A stretch of DNA of 64,000 bases. Source: DTU052 sp050951725 (lineage in GTDB: Bacteria; Bacillota; Syntrophomonadia; Syntrophomonadales; DTU052). The DNA lies in the NCBI GenBank assembly GCA_050951725.1, contig JBMNJO010000001.1:558001-622000 (forward strand), read 5' to 3'. Positions 7,173 to 16,288 of the stretch are shown piece by piece (position 1 is the first letter of the stretch; the number at the start of each line of letters is the position of its first letter). The notes below the pieces were generated by a model. The model was not told the origin of the DNA, made no database searches, and worked only from the letters and a program-made list of their open reading frames with translations. Both the position numbers and the translations under genes were made by a program.

Positions 7173-8579
7173 TTACCGAAGTGGTTCGACCTTGACGTCA
7201 CCATCTTTCAGAGTGAACAGGGCGTATCTGATTGGATCATTTACGTTGTACTGTGCGTGGCCAATTATAATCTGTACTCCAGGATAAACCATGTCCATAA
7301 CCCTGACCCGGCCGCTCTGTAAACTCTCCAGCTCATAATCAATCTCTTGTTTGCGGGCCACCAGTTCCTTCAAATCTTTTTGCAATGCCTTGTAATCTGA
7401 AAGCATTTTGGCCAGGGCCATTCTCCTTTTTGTGGGGAGGTTCTGCGGAGAAATGGACGCTTTTTGATATGTCTGCAGGTACTGGTTTATGTTGTCGAAA
7501 GCCTTTTTTTTCTCCTGGTAGTCCTGGTATATTATCTTTCTCTCTTCTCTCAGTTGCGGGTTCAGTCCAACCTCGAGGATTGTCTGAGGTGACAGGGCGG
7601 ATCCGACTACCCGAGCGGTAATCTCTTCCCTGGCCTGGAGGATTCCTCCCACGATAACCCCTTTACGGCCTTCAACCCGAATACAGTTGTTAGCGTTAAC
7701 CGTCGACTGAATTATGGCTTCGGAGATGATAACATCCCCAGTTACCTCCACTCGGGCGTTTTCCACGAACCGGGCAAAAAGACTGCCTCCAGCCTGGACC
7801 ATCCCTTTGTGGCCGCCGGCGATTCCGTTTTTCACCACGATATTACCCTTGGCGATCACCGTGGCCCCTTCAATTACTCCATTGACCTCGATATCGCCTC
7901 CGGCTTTAACGGTAAACCCGGTAGTAATGTTGCCTCTTATTCTCACATTGCCAATGTAATCGATATTTCCAGTTGAATAGTCTACACTCCCCGGTATCTC
8001 AAGAACCGTGTGTACGGTAACCTTTCCATCGACTATCCTGACATGACCATCGATGGCGGCATATAATTCAGTTTCATCGTCATTGGCCACGGTGTTCTTG
8101 CCGCGGGGAAGTGGGTAGTTCCTGACTGGTCTTGGCTTAATGGTCCTTCCAGTGACTGTTATACCAGGTACTCCTGGTACCGGTGGCACCCGGAATACCA
8201 GTAACTCTCCCTTGGAAACACTGATAAACAGGTTCAAATCGCGGAAATCAACTCTGCCGTCTTCAAGTTCAACCGGTTTGGCCTTTTGGTCCGGTCTGGT
8301 GAATTGGTATTCTAATCGTCCGTCAATCCCGTCCTGGGGGGCAGTTCCTTTGGCTACCAACTGAGGCCGGTTCCAGTTTTCGTTTTTCAGGCAGTCGGCC
8401 AGATTCCCAAAATCTATGCCTTCAACCACCCCGGCTTCCTTCAACGATGCAATGACCCCCTGCAAGGTAACACTGCGTCCACCCTCTTTGGGACCATAAA
8501 CGGTAAGGTACGCGGCCATGCCGTCCTCGGTTATGTACACACTTGTGTAGCCGTCATTACTGCTATGATTACTTGCCAT
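7173..8579 (-). CDS. FapA / DUF342 family protein
   Basis: 468 residues. The amino-terminal region (about 1-170) is followed by a beta-helix-like repeat region (about 175-320). There, valine/glycine-rich repeats such as IRGNITTGFTVKAGGDIEVNGVIEGA and related hexad-like segments dominate. A coiled-coil segment follows (about 345-425), then a short carboxy-terminal domain. This matches FapA (formerly DUF342) proteins, which are cytoplasmic and often encoded in flagellar/chemotaxis operons. In Vibrio a member sequesters a glucose-PTS protein, but no general function is fixed. It lies 16 bases downstream of sigD and is absent from the Bacillus subtilis version of the operon. Confidence 0.85.
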   Translation of the reverse strand: MASNHSSNDGYTSVYITEDGMAAYLTVYGPKEGGRSVTLQGVIASLKEAGVVEGIDFGNLADCLKNENWNRPQLVAKGTAPQDGIDGRLEYQFTRPDQKAKPVELEDGRVDFRDLNLFISVSKGELLVFRVPPVPGVPGITVTGRTIKPRPVRNYPLPRGKNTVANDDETELYAAIDGHVRIVDGKVTVHTVLEIPGSVDYSTGNIDYIGNVRIRGNITTGFTVKAGGDIEVNGVIEGATVIAKGNIVVKNGIAGGHKGMVQAGGSLFARFVENARVEVTGDVIISEAIIQSTVNANNCIRVEGRKGVIVGGILQAREEITARVVGSALSPQTILEVGLNPQLREERKIIYQDYQEKKKAFDNINQYLQTYQKASISPQNLPTKRRMALAKMLSDYKALQKDLKELVARKQEIDYELESLQSGRVRVMDMVYPGVQIIIGHAQYNVNDPIRYALFTLKDGDVKVEPLR

Positions 8580-8595
8580 TCACCTACCCCCTTTA

Positions 8596-9366
8596 TTAAA
8601 TCAACTGGCTCTTGCGCCGACTCAATCGGCCTCTGAGTCTAAGGATGGATTTGGAGTGCAACTGGGAAATCCTTGACTCTGAAAGGCCCATTACCGCCCC
8701 AATTTCCTTAAGATTAAGCCCTTCATAGTAATATAACTCCAATACCATTTTCTCTTTTTCCGGCAGTCTGCCAATGGCCTCGGCCAGTAATCGTTTGGTG
8801 TCAGTTAACTCCACCGTATTTAACGCGTCTTCGGCCTGGTCATCTTTTATAAAATCGAGTATTCGTTTATTCTGGCCGTCGTCATCCCCTGGGAGGAAAT
8901 CTTCCAGGTATAGTATGGTAGTTGACCTCACATTACGGAGCAGTGTTTGAAACTGTTCCATGGTTATTCCCATTTCCTCGGCAACTTCCTGGTCGGTTGC
9001 GTTTCTTCCCAGTCTCATTTCTATCCTATTATATGCCTTCTCAAGTTCCTTACTTTTTTGTCGCACTGATACTGGAACCCAGTCCATGGCCCGTAATCCA
9101 TCAATCATTGCCCCTTTTATGCGGGCAATAGCATAGGTTTCGAACTTCACCCGGCGCTCATAATCATACTTTTCGGCAGCCTCGATCAGGCCTTCTATTC
9201 CATAGGAGATGAGTTCGTCCACTTCAACAAATGGCGGAAGATTGATCGCTAAACGGTTGGCCATATACTTGACCAGGTAGCTGTAATGGATAACCAACTC
9301 CTCTCTGGCCACTGGATCATCTTCTTCTTTGTACCTTTGCCAGAGCTGTACCAGGTCAGGTTTCAT
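8596..9366 (-). CDS. sigD: RNA polymerase sigma factor for flagellar genes (FliA/WhiG family, sigma-D)
   Basis: Alternative sigma-70 group 3 factor that directs late flagellar, flagellin and chemotaxis promoters. It has 256 residues: region 2 at about 25-95 (YLVKYMANRLAINLPP, then DELISYGIEGLIEAAEKYD), region 3 at about 115-180, and region 4 helix-turn-helix at about 205-250 (LPEKEKMVLELYYYEGL, then GLSESRISQLHSKSILRLR). The ATG at 9366 overlaps the cheD stop by one base (TGATG), so translation is coupled. Its place near the end of the fla/che operon is the same as in Bacillus, where distance from the operon promoter affects how many cells become motile. Confidence 0.95.
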   Translation of the reverse strand: MKPDLVQLWQRYKEEDDPVAREELVIHYSYLVKYMANRLAINLPPFVEVDELISYGIEGLIEAAEKYDYERRVKFETYAIARIKGAMIDGLRAMDWVPVSVRQKSKELEKAYNRIEMRLGRNATDQEVAEEMGITMEQFQTLLRNVRSTTILYLEDFLPGDDDGQNKRILDFIKDDQAEDALNTVELTDTKRLLAEAIGRLPEKEKMVLELYYYEGLNLKEIGAVMGLSESRISQLHSKSILRLRGRLSRRKSQLI

Positions 9367-9848
9367 CAGATAATTCTCTCCCCCTGCCCGATGGTTCTGA
9401 TCAGCAGTTCCCCGGAATCCGAGTCAAATATAATGGTCCTGCCAAAATTTCCTCCGGTGTCCTGGGCCAAGATTCTTACATTCTTTTGACCAAGAACCTC
9501 AATTACTGCGCGGGCGTTTCTTTCTCCAATTCTCATGATTTCACTGTTTCCAATATTGAACATCTGCGCTCCTCCTGCAATCTTGGCCGTCAGCCGTTTG
9601 GGGGAGGCGCCCACTTTTTCCATCTCATCGATCAAATCTTCAATGGCAGTGTCAGCAAACTTGGCCCGGTTCTGACTGCTTCGTGATTGCTTACTTGACG
9701 GCAGCATGATGTGGGCCATACCTCCCACTTTAGCAACCCTGTCAAAGAGACAGATACCGATACATGAACCCAGGCCAGCCGTCATCAGCTTATCGGGCGT
9801 TCTCGCCACCTTGAGATCAGCCATTCCTACTTGCAGCAAATTTGACAT
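9366..9848 (-). CDS. cheD: chemoreceptor glutamine deamidase CheD
   Basis: Deamidates specific glutamines of chemoreceptors and binds CheC to raise its phosphatase activity. It has 160 residues. The catalytic Cys is at residue 29 in GLGSCIGICLFD and the His at residue 46 in GGMAHIMLP, both intact. The later GGAQMF and DTGGNFGR motifs are also present. It starts at ATG 9848, one base after the cheC stop, and overlaps sigD by one base at its own end. The presence of cheC and cheD side by side indicates Bacillus-type adaptation, in which receptors and phospho-CheY feed back through CheC-CheD. Confidence 0.95.
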   Translation of the reverse strand: MSNLLQVGMADLKVARTPDKLMTAGLGSCIGICLFDRVAKVGGMAHIMLPSSKQSRSSQNRAKFADTAIEDLIDEMEKVGASPKRLTAKIAGGAQMFNIGNSEIMRIGERNARAVIEVLGQKNVRILAQDTGGNFGRTIIFDSDSGELLIRTIGQGERII

Positions 9849-9849
9849 G

Positions 9850-10470
9850 TCAGTAGTTCACCCCAAGTGCCGTCAATATACTGTCCAAGGCTCCGGGTTC
9901 AGGTATTAAAAACAGGTGTCCAATGACATCCAAATCTCCTTTTTTGAACATGTTCTCTAATACCAGTACATAATCGCCGATCTCTCCATAACGTGCCAAT
10001 ACTCCATCAAGAAGGGCCCCGGCCATATCAACACCGACTGCCGGAACCGATGGGATCAGGGTCATCTGGGTAAACATGGCCAGAGCATTAAGATAGGTGC
10101 CTGAAATTATGTTGCCAGCCTCGGCCACGGCTGACATTTCCATAGCCCCCAGGCTTTTTCCCTGACCTGGCGGAAGTCCCATCAACAGATCGGCTAGCAG
10201 GACTGCCTTCTCGATGGACAGTATAAACATCATGTTGCAGTTGGCAGAGCCCGTTACCTGAAAATAGACTCCAACTACGGGGTTATCTGGTCCCCCGACC
10301 AGGTCAGCAACTTTGTTAAAAGGCATTATCCCCACCTGGGGAACACTCATATCGATGCGGGCCTGCGTCATTACCGCCAGTGCAGTTGCTGCATTGCCGG
10401 CCCCGATATTTCCAATTTCCTTGAGAGCATCCAGTTGAATGCCTGAAAGGTCCCTGAAGTCTTCAATCAA
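9850..10470 (-). CDS. cheC: CheY-P phosphatase CheC
   Basis: Removes phosphate from CheY-P and partners with CheD. 206 residues, the usual length. Two CheC phosphatase half-motifs are complete: D14-LKEIGN with the Glu and Asn near residues 17 and 20, and SAVAEAGN with the second Glu and Asn near 116-120, each followed about 20 residues later by a Pro. It starts at ATG 10470, 18 bases after cheW, and runs straight into cheD. The membrane-free alpha/beta fold is expected to be cytosolic. Confidence 0.95.
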   Translation of the reverse strand: MIEDFRDLSGIQLDALKEIGNIGAGNAATALAVMTQARIDMSVPQVGIMPFNKVADLVGGPDNPVVGVYFQVTGSANCNMMFILSIEKAVLLADLLMGLPPGQGKSLGAMEMSAVAEAGNIISGTYLNALAMFTQMTLIPSVPAVGVDMAGALLDGVLARYGEIGDYVLVLENMFKKGDLDVIGHLFLIPEPGALDSILTALGVNY

Positions 10471-10488
10471 AGCATCGATACCACCTTC

Positions 10489-10914
10489 TTAATCTAGTCC
10501 CAAGAGTTTCTTGGCGTTAAGCAATAACAGGAGCCTTCCTTCCACCTTGCCTACTCCCTGAATGAAGTCGGCCTGTAAGCTCTGATACACTTTGCCGGCA
10601 TCCTCGATGGCATCTCCATTAATCCGGATTACTTCTGAAACTCCATCCACAATTATGCCGGCCCTGGTATCGTCAAACTGAAACACAATTATCCTGGCTT
10701 CTTCTTTATCCTCTGAAGGAGGCACTCCAAACCGTTTATGGAGATTGAAAACCGGAATAACATTTCCGCGCAGGTTTATTACTCCTTCAATAAACCTCCC
10801 GGCCCTGGGTACCCTGGTTATGGTTAATACCTTGATGATTTCCTGTACCGAGAGTATGTCGACACCATATTCCTGGGAGCCAATCTTAAAGGCAACAACC
10901 TGTATTTCTTTCAA
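10489..10914 (-). CDS. cheW: chemotaxis adaptor protein CheW
   Basis: Couples receptors to the CheA kinase at the array. It has 141 residues, a single CheW/SH3-like domain with VVAFKIGSQEYGVDILSVQEI at the start, ITRVPRAGRFIEGVINLRGNVIPVFNLHKRFG (the central family signature, with the conserved NLRG) and a VSEVIRI segment. ATG 10914 sits 16 bases after the cheA stop with GGGGGAGG upstream. It is the only CheW-type adaptor gene in the window apart from the CheA carboxy-terminal domain. Confidence 0.95.
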   Translation of the reverse strand: MKEIQVVAFKIGSQEYGVDILSVQEIIKVLTITRVPRAGRFIEGVINLRGNVIPVFNLHKRFGVPPSEDKEEARIIVFQFDDTRAGIIVDGVSEVIRINGDAIEDAGKVYQSLQADFIQGVGKVEGRLLLLLNAKKLLGLD

Positions 10915-10930
10915 TGCTAAAACCTCCCCC

Positions 10931-12985
10931 TTAAACCAGTGTGCCTACATCCAGAATCAAAGAAACGGCCCCATCTCCAAGGATGGTGGCCCCGGCCACT
11001 CCTGGAATACCGATCAGCAACTTACCCAGGGATTTGATCACTATCTCCTGTTGACCGATTAAAGAGTCAACTATGATGCCTAGCTGCTTGTCTACCTTGC
11101 GTACCACAACCACATACATCTCTTCCTCGGCAATACCCTGTTCTGGGGATTCAAGCAGGCGCCGAGCATATACAAGAGGCAGGACCTTACCCCTCAGAAC
11201 TACGACTTCCTGGGACTGTATCATCTTCAAGTCTGATTTTTTTATCATGGTGGTTTCATCAACCGAGGAGAGAGGGATGGCAAAAGTTTCATTGCCAACC
11301 TTCACTAGTAATGCCTGGATTATGGCAAGTGTAAGCGGTAGCCTGATCTTGAAAGTTGTTCCCTGTCCCAAAACGGTATCAACCTGAATTTCACCGTTTA
11401 AGCTTTCAATCTTGTTTTTTACCACATCCAGTCCTACCCCGCGGCCTGATACATCAGTCACATTCTGCGCGGTGCTGAATCCGGGCCGGAACAATAGATC
11501 TGTCACTTGTCCGGGTGTCATACTGCTGAGGTCCTGCGGTGATGCCAGACCCTTTTCCAGCGCCTTGGCCCGGATGGTTTCAAGGTCAAATCCACCGCCG
11601 TCGTCGGTCACCTCAATAAAAACGTTATTGCCTTCATGACGGGCCACCAGGCGGACCAAACCGGTGGAAGGTTTACCGTTTTGCCTGCGGATTTGTGGAT
11701 ACTCAATACCATGGTCTACAGCATTACGGAGCAGGTGTACCAGTGGATCGCCAATCTCATCTATTACCGTACGGTCCAGTTCAGTTTCCTTGCCTTCAAT
11801 AATGAATTCAATGTCTTTTCCCAATTCCTTGGCCAAATCCCTGACCATCCTGGGAAAACGGTTAAATACCTGCTCGATAGGAACCATGCGAACATTCATG
11901 ACTACGCTCTGCAGATCATTGGTAATCCTCTCCAGCTGTTCAATCACATCATTCAGGTCCGTATGGTGTTGAGTCAAGCCAATCTGCTCCAGCTGACCCT
12001 TGCTGATAACCAGTTCACCTACCAGGTTCATAAGGTTGTCGAGCCTTTCAATATCCACCCTTACCGTCTGTTTAACCTTATGACTCCTGGTTCCCTCCTC
12101 AGACAACTTGTCCGGTGTGGAAACAATCTCAGGTGATCTGAAATTCTTGGGGGAGATCTCACCGGGAACTTCGTGGTTCAGATCGTAAAGATCATCCAGA
12201 TTAATCAATTGTATAACGTCCACCTCAACCTCGGAAATGGCTTCAATACGTTGCCGGATGGTTTCTTCATCCAGACTGTTGACGAGTACGAGGTGAAACT
12301 GATCGTCAAAACGCCCTTCGTCCAGTTCCTGCGCCGATGGGCAGGTTTTTATTACCTCTCCATCCGCTTCCAAGGTTTTGAAGACCATAAAAGAGCGTAC
12401 CGACTTCATAAGGCAATCGGGCGCTACGTTTATGGAAACGTAATAGGCATTTAACCCACGGGTTTGGACTTCCCTTAAAACGGTTAAGTCGTATTGGTTA
12501 AACTTAAACGGCATAATGGATGACTGTTCCGAGATTGCTGAAGCCTGTTCCTTTGAAATGCCGGTTAGATCGGTTACAGCCTGGGGTGACGGCGTTGTCA
12601 GGGTACCCTGTTTTACCTTATTAAGCATTTCAATAAGATCTGTGTTGTTGACTGGTGACTGGCCGCTTTGGATATTTCCCACCATAATCTGGAGGCGGTC
12701 AAAACAATCAAAAAGGATATCAATTACGGCACTTTCTACCCTTATGAGCCCTTCTTTCAACTCAGAGAGCACATCCTCCATATGGTGTGTCAGGTCGGCC
12801 ATATCATTAAAGCCCATGGTGGATGACATCCCTTTCAAGGTGTGAGCAGCACGAAATATCTCGTTCAGACTCGACAAGTCCTGGGGATTCTTTTCGAGTT
12901 CCAACAGTTTCTCGTTCAGGTTAACCAGGTGCTCCTTGCTCTCTTCCAAAAATACGTCTAGGTATTGCGACATGTCCATATTCAT
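10931..12985 (-). CDS. cheA: chemotaxis histidine kinase CheA
   Basis: Autophosphorylates in response to receptor state and passes phosphate to CheY and CheB. About 684 residues. The P1 Hpt domain has His48 in FRAAHTLKG. A P2 CheY/CheB-binding domain lies near 170-270, and P3 dimerisation near 315-380 (VDIERLDNLMNLVGELVI). P4 ATPase follows with N-box HLLRNAVDHGIE, G1 DDGGGFD and G2 VSGRGVGLDVV, then the P5 CheW-like domain. I chose ATG 12985 because GGGGAGGTGG lies 7 bases upstream; an ATG seven codons earlier lacks a site. A 150-base gap separates it from cheB, the largest gap inside the operon. Confidence 0.96.
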   Translation of the reverse strand: MNMDMSQYLDVFLEESKEHLVNLNEKLLELEKNPQDLSSLNEIFRAAHTLKGMSSTMGFNDMADLTHHMEDVLSELKEGLIRVESAVIDILFDCFDRLQIMVGNIQSGQSPVNNTDLIEMLNKVKQGTLTTPSPQAVTDLTGISKEQASAISEQSSIMPFKFNQYDLTVLREVQTRGLNAYYVSINVAPDCLMKSVRSFMVFKTLEADGEVIKTCPSAQELDEGRFDDQFHLVLVNSLDEETIRQRIEAISEVEVDVIQLINLDDLYDLNHEVPGEISPKNFRSPEIVSTPDKLSEEGTRSHKVKQTVRVDIERLDNLMNLVGELVISKGQLEQIGLTQHHTDLNDVIEQLERITNDLQSVVMNVRMVPIEQVFNRFPRMVRDLAKELGKDIEFIIEGKETELDRTVIDEIGDPLVHLLRNAVDHGIEYPQIRRQNGKPSTGLVRLVARHEGNNVFIEVTDDGGGFDLETIRAKALEKGLASPQDLSSMTPGQVTDLLFRPGFSTAQNVTDVSGRGVGLDVVKNKIESLNGEIQVDTVLGQGTTFKIRLPLTLAIIQALLVKVGNETFAIPLSSVDETTMIKKSDLKMIQSQEVVVLRGKVLPLVYARRLLESPEQGIAEEEMYVVVVRKVDKQLGIIVDSLIGQQEIVIKSLGKLLIGIPGVAGATILGDGAVSLILDVGTLV

Positions 12986-13006
12986 AAATTCCACCTCCCC
13001 AATCAT

Positions 13007-13160
13007 TCAAATAGAATCAATCTAGAGCAGGAGAGTTGATGGTTCTCCTGGTAACTAGCGTTTCAATTTGATCATTTATCAATGGTTTTCCACATAGATC
13101 CCAGAATCCTGCCGAATTAAACCAATTGAGGAATCAAAATGTCTGATGGCTCAACTGTGG
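13007..13160 (-). promoter_or_regulatory. cheB-cheA intergenic region with a GCAGGATTCT element and hairpin
   Basis: The largest gap in the fla/che operon. On the minus strand it holds GCAGGATTCT (starting at 13112 and running to about 13085), an element shared with the flgB upstream region. A CAGGAGA/TCTCCTG hairpin lies at 13028-13050. It may carry an internal promoter for cheA-cheW-cheC-cheD-sigD; no convincing -35/-10 pair was found. Confidence 0.35.
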
Positions 13161-14225
13161 TTAAAGGCATTCCACGATCCTTCTGGCTATATGCGGCAAG
13201 GGTACAATGCGGTCGGCGTAACCAGCATCAATAACTGATCTGGGCATTCCGAATACAATACACGTAGAACTGTCTTCCGCGATAACCCTACCCCCTTTGT
13301 TCTTGATAGCAGCGCTCCCTCTGGTACCGTCTTGACCCATACCGGTCATTATGACCGCCAATACTTGGGACCAGTACTCCTTTACAACTGATTCAATCAT
13401 GGCATCCACTGACGGACGGTGGCCGGAGACCAAGGGATCCTTGGTCAGATTGATAAGAAGTCTGCGGCCAGTACCTTCACCCAAACGCTTGACCTTTAGA
13501 TGGTAATCGCCGGGAGCAATGTATACACTGCCAGCTACGACCGGTTCACCGTCTTCCGCCTCTTTGACCCTTAGCGCGGACATGCCGTTTATACGATCAG
13601 CCAGGGAGCGGGTAAATCCGGGAGGCATATGCTGGACCACCAGAACCGCCGCCGGTAAATTACCCGGCAGTCGGGGGATAACCTCGTGAAGCGCCTTGGG
13701 GCCGCCCGTCGAAGTACCTATCAAAACTATCTTATCCGGTGATCTGTCAACCCTGGCCGGCCAAAGCTGGGGAGATGGAACCTGCGGCCCGGACAGTTTT
13801 GAGGGTGGCTTTCTCAGCTTATCACGGGCCGAAGCAGCAACCCTTATTTTACCGATAATGTCCTGGGCAACCTTATTTATATCCAGGGACAGGGAACTGG
13901 ATGGCTTGGTTATAAAGTCGACTGCCCCGATATGTAATGCGCGGACCGTAGCATCGGCACCACTCTGGGTCAAGCTGCTTAACATGATCACTGGAAGCGG
14001 GGTATCGCTCATTATTTTTTCCAGAGCAAGAAGCCCATCCATGACCGGCATCTCAACGTCCATAGTAATTACATCAGGGCGGAACTCCCTGGCAAGTGAT
14101 AAGGCTTCCTTGCCGTTTGTGGCAGTAGCAACAACCTTCATGTCAGGTTGACCGTTTATAATATCACTTATCACTCTTCTCATAAACAACGAGTCATCGA
14201 CAACCATAACCTTGATCTCTGTCAC
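13161..14225 (-). CDS. cheB: protein-glutamate methylesterase/deamidase CheB
   Basis: Response-regulator enzyme that demethylates and deamidates chemoreceptors. About 354 residues. The receiver domain has phospho-acceptor Asp56 in TMDVEMPVMDG, and an interdomain linker covers about 125-160. The esterase domain has the catalytic Ser in IGTSTGGPKAL, His in VVQHMPPGFT and Asp in MGQDGTRG. I prefer GTG at 14225 (VTEIKVMVVDDS) because AGGAGG lies 6 bases before it. The longer frame from 14249 would contain that ribosome site. It follows flhG by about 33 bases. Confidence 0.95.
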   Translation of the reverse strand: MTEIKVMVVDDSLFMRRVISDIINGQPDMKVVATATNGKEALSLAREFRPDVITMDVEMPVMDGLLALEKIMSDTPLPVIMLSSLTQSGADATVRALHIGAVDFITKPSSSLSLDINKVAQDIIGKIRVAASARDKLRKPPSKLSGPQVPSPQLWPARVDRSPDKIVLIGTSTGGPKALHEVIPRLPGNLPAAVLVVQHMPPGFTRSLADRINGMSALRVKEAEDGEPVVAGSVYIAPGDYHLKVKRLGEGTGRRLLINLTKDPLVSGHRPSVDAMIESVVKEYWSQVLAVIMTGMGQDGTRGSAAIKNKGGRVIAEDSSTCIVFGMPRSVIDAGYADRIVPLPHIARRIVECL

Positions 14226-14258
14226 AAATTGCCTCCTATCACTTCTCATTTTGCTAAT

Positions 14259-15152
14259 TCACTGTTTCCACAGGTTGGTAATACTGCGAAAGAACCCTTT
14301 AATGCCTATCGGCTGAGCTGTCTCGGTCCTGCTACTTTCACACAGGCGACAGGCGATACCGCGTATATCCTGAGCTGCCGCCGAGTTCGGAGCATGGAGT
14401 ACCAGAGCTTCTTGTTTCATTACTGCAACGTATACGCTCCGGTCTTCCGACACAGACCCCAGCACATTCACCTTTACTCCCAGAAACTTCTCACATACTG
14501 ACCTTAATTTCTGCCCCACCATTGTTCCCTGTGCTTCTGAAGATGCACGATTAACTACCAGGTGGTATTGACCCCGGGCCTCACGAGTGGCAGTGGTCTT
14601 GATTATGCCATAGGCATCAGTTAATGAGGTTGGCTCAGGGGTGGTTAATACTATCAGATCATCAGCCATCAAAGCAAAGCTTAATACGTTATTGGCTATG
14701 CCGGCCCCGGTGTCAATTATCATAACCTCAAATTCACCGTCAAGCGTACCGAGTTCAGATACTACCTCTCTGAGCTGGTTTTCACTGAGATTGGCCATCT
14801 GAAAAATTCCTGAACCACCGGGTATTATCTGGACACCTTTGGGTCCTGATATGATGATGTCTCTCAATTCTTTTTCCTGCCGGATAACATGATATAGATT
14901 GTACTTGGGGACCATCCCGAGGATTATGTCCACGTTGGCCAGGCCCATATCTGCATCAAACAGAATCACCTTTTTTTCAAGTTCACCCAAAGATATGGCC
15001 AGGTTTAAGGCCAGATTGGTTTTACCCACCCCACCTTTACCACTGGTCACCACAATAATTCGGGTATGCTTAATGTCTTTAAGCATATCCGATTCGATCT
15101 TTGCTTTGATGCTCTGGGCCATGGTCCTCAGTCTGTCTGCCTGGTCCTTCAT
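14259..15152 (-). CDS. flhG: MinD-like ATPase FlhG (flagellar number regulator)
   Basis: ATPase that stimulates the FlhF GTPase and controls flagellar number and placement. It has 297 residues. The amino terminus MKDQADRLRTMAQS carries the DQA-x-x-LR activator helix known to stimulate FlhF. The deviant Walker A TSGKGGVGKTNLALNLA is at about 37-53, DADMGLANVD follows, and the switch-like DTGAGIANNVL is near 146. A short carboxy-terminal amphipathic part (GIKGFFRSITNLWKQ) would bind membrane. The ATG at 15152 overlaps the flhF stop by four bases (ATGA), so translation is coupled. Confidence 0.94.
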   Translation of the reverse strand: MKDQADRLRTMAQSIKAKIESDMLKDIKHTRIIVVTSGKGGVGKTNLALNLAISLGELEKKVILFDADMGLANVDIILGMVPKYNLYHVIRQEKELRDIIISGPKGVQIIPGGSGIFQMANLSENQLREVVSELGTLDGEFEVMIIDTGAGIANNVLSFALMADDLIVLTTPEPTSLTDAYGIIKTTATREARGQYHLVVNRASSEAQGTMVGQKLRSVCEKFLGVKVNVLGSVSEDRSVYVAVMKQEALVLHAPNSAAAQDIRGIACRLCESSRTETAQPIGIKGFFRSITNLWKQ

Positions 15153-16288
15153 GGTTGCGAATCATCTCCCACTATAAGTTGGGCAAGACTGATATCGTCC
15201 AGCAACTCTATATCATCCGGCACACTCTGTCCATTGGTAACATAAGAGAGACGCTTTTTTGTCTTGCTGATAATATTCAGGATCGGACCATAACAAGTGG
15301 TCTCATCCAGTTTGGTAAAGATGATTTTATCAATTTTGATAAGGTTAAATCTCTTGTAGGTCTCCAACAGGTCTTCGGTTTTCGTAGTAGCGCTTAACAC
15401 CAAAATAACTTCATGAGGGTTTGCTTCCTCCACTAAACTAACCAGTTCCTCCATCTGCGGTTCATTATGGGGGCTGCGTCCCGCAGTATCGATAAAAACC
15501 AGATCGCGATTAGAGAAATGGTCTATCGCAGTCTTGAGGTCCCCCGGCTTGTAAATCACTTCCAGAGGAAGACCCATTATGTCGGCATAGATCTTTAGCT
15601 GTTCCACCGCGGCAATCCGGTAGGTATCTATGGTAATCAAACCTACCTTCCTGTTCTCCATCAGGCTGAACCGTGCCGCCAATTTGGCGATAGTAGTGGT
15701 CTTCCCCACTCCAGTAGGCCCGATAAGGGCAACGATCCGTGGTCTACCATTTTTCAATTCAATCCCCCGGGGCTTTTTCACCAGTTCGGCCACCACCTGA
15801 ACACACTGTTCCCTGGTGCAGGCGAAATCCCCGGCATACTCCTTCGAAATCCGGTCTTCAACCTTCTTAACTATTCGTTTAGCCAATCTCTGATCAATCT
15901 GCCTATTTTGAAGCTGTTTTAACAGGATTCGACCAGCACGGCTGTAATTTTGGGGTTCATCCTCAATCCGTTCCCGGAGGTCCTCGACCATAACTTTCAT
16001 AGACCTGATTTCATTCAGGATCTCACCGGGTAAATACCCGACCTCCTGACTGATTGGGACTGGGTTATTTGATTCCGGTGTTTCCACCAATAACGGCGGT
16101 AAGGGATCCCTGGGGTAATTCTCATCCATGGCAACAGTAATCTCGAATCTTTCCCGGGCAAACAGGCCCAACAGCCCACCTTCCTTGTACTTCCGGCTGT
16201 ATATAATCACGGCCTCATCACCCATCTGTTCCCTGGCCTGTTTCATGACCTCCGGAAAGGAGTCACCAACAAATCGCTTTATCTTCAT
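15149..16288 (-). CDS. flhF: flagellar SRP-type GTPase FlhF
   Basis: Signal-recognition-particle-like GTPase that sets the site of new flagella. It has 379 residues: a basic amino-terminal B domain, a helical N domain (about 85-170), and a G domain with G1 GPTGVGKTTTIAKLAA near 190, DTYRIAAVEQLK, DTAGRSPHN (G3), and TKLDETTCYG (G4) followed by SYVTNGQSVPDDIE. The ATG at 16288 overlaps the flhA stop by four bases and its own stop overlaps flhG by four. The flhA-flhF-flhG unit is as in Bacillus. Confidence 0.95.
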   Translation of the reverse strand: MKIKRFVGDSFPEVMKQAREQMGDEAVIIYSRKYKEGGLLGLFARERFEITVAMDENYPRDPLPPLLVETPESNNPVPISQEVGYLPGEILNEIRSMKVMVEDLRERIEDEPQNYSRAGRILLKQLQNRQIDQRLAKRIVKKVEDRISKEYAGDFACTREQCVQVVAELVKKPRGIELKNGRPRIVALIGPTGVGKTTTIAKLAARFSLMENRKVGLITIDTYRIAAVEQLKIYADIMGLPLEVIYKPGDLKTAIDHFSNRDLVFIDTAGRSPHNEPQMEELVSLVEEANPHEVILVLSATTKTEDLLETYKRFNLIKIDKIIFTKLDETTCYGPILNIISKTKKRLSYVTNGQSVPDDIELLDDISLAQLIVGDDSQP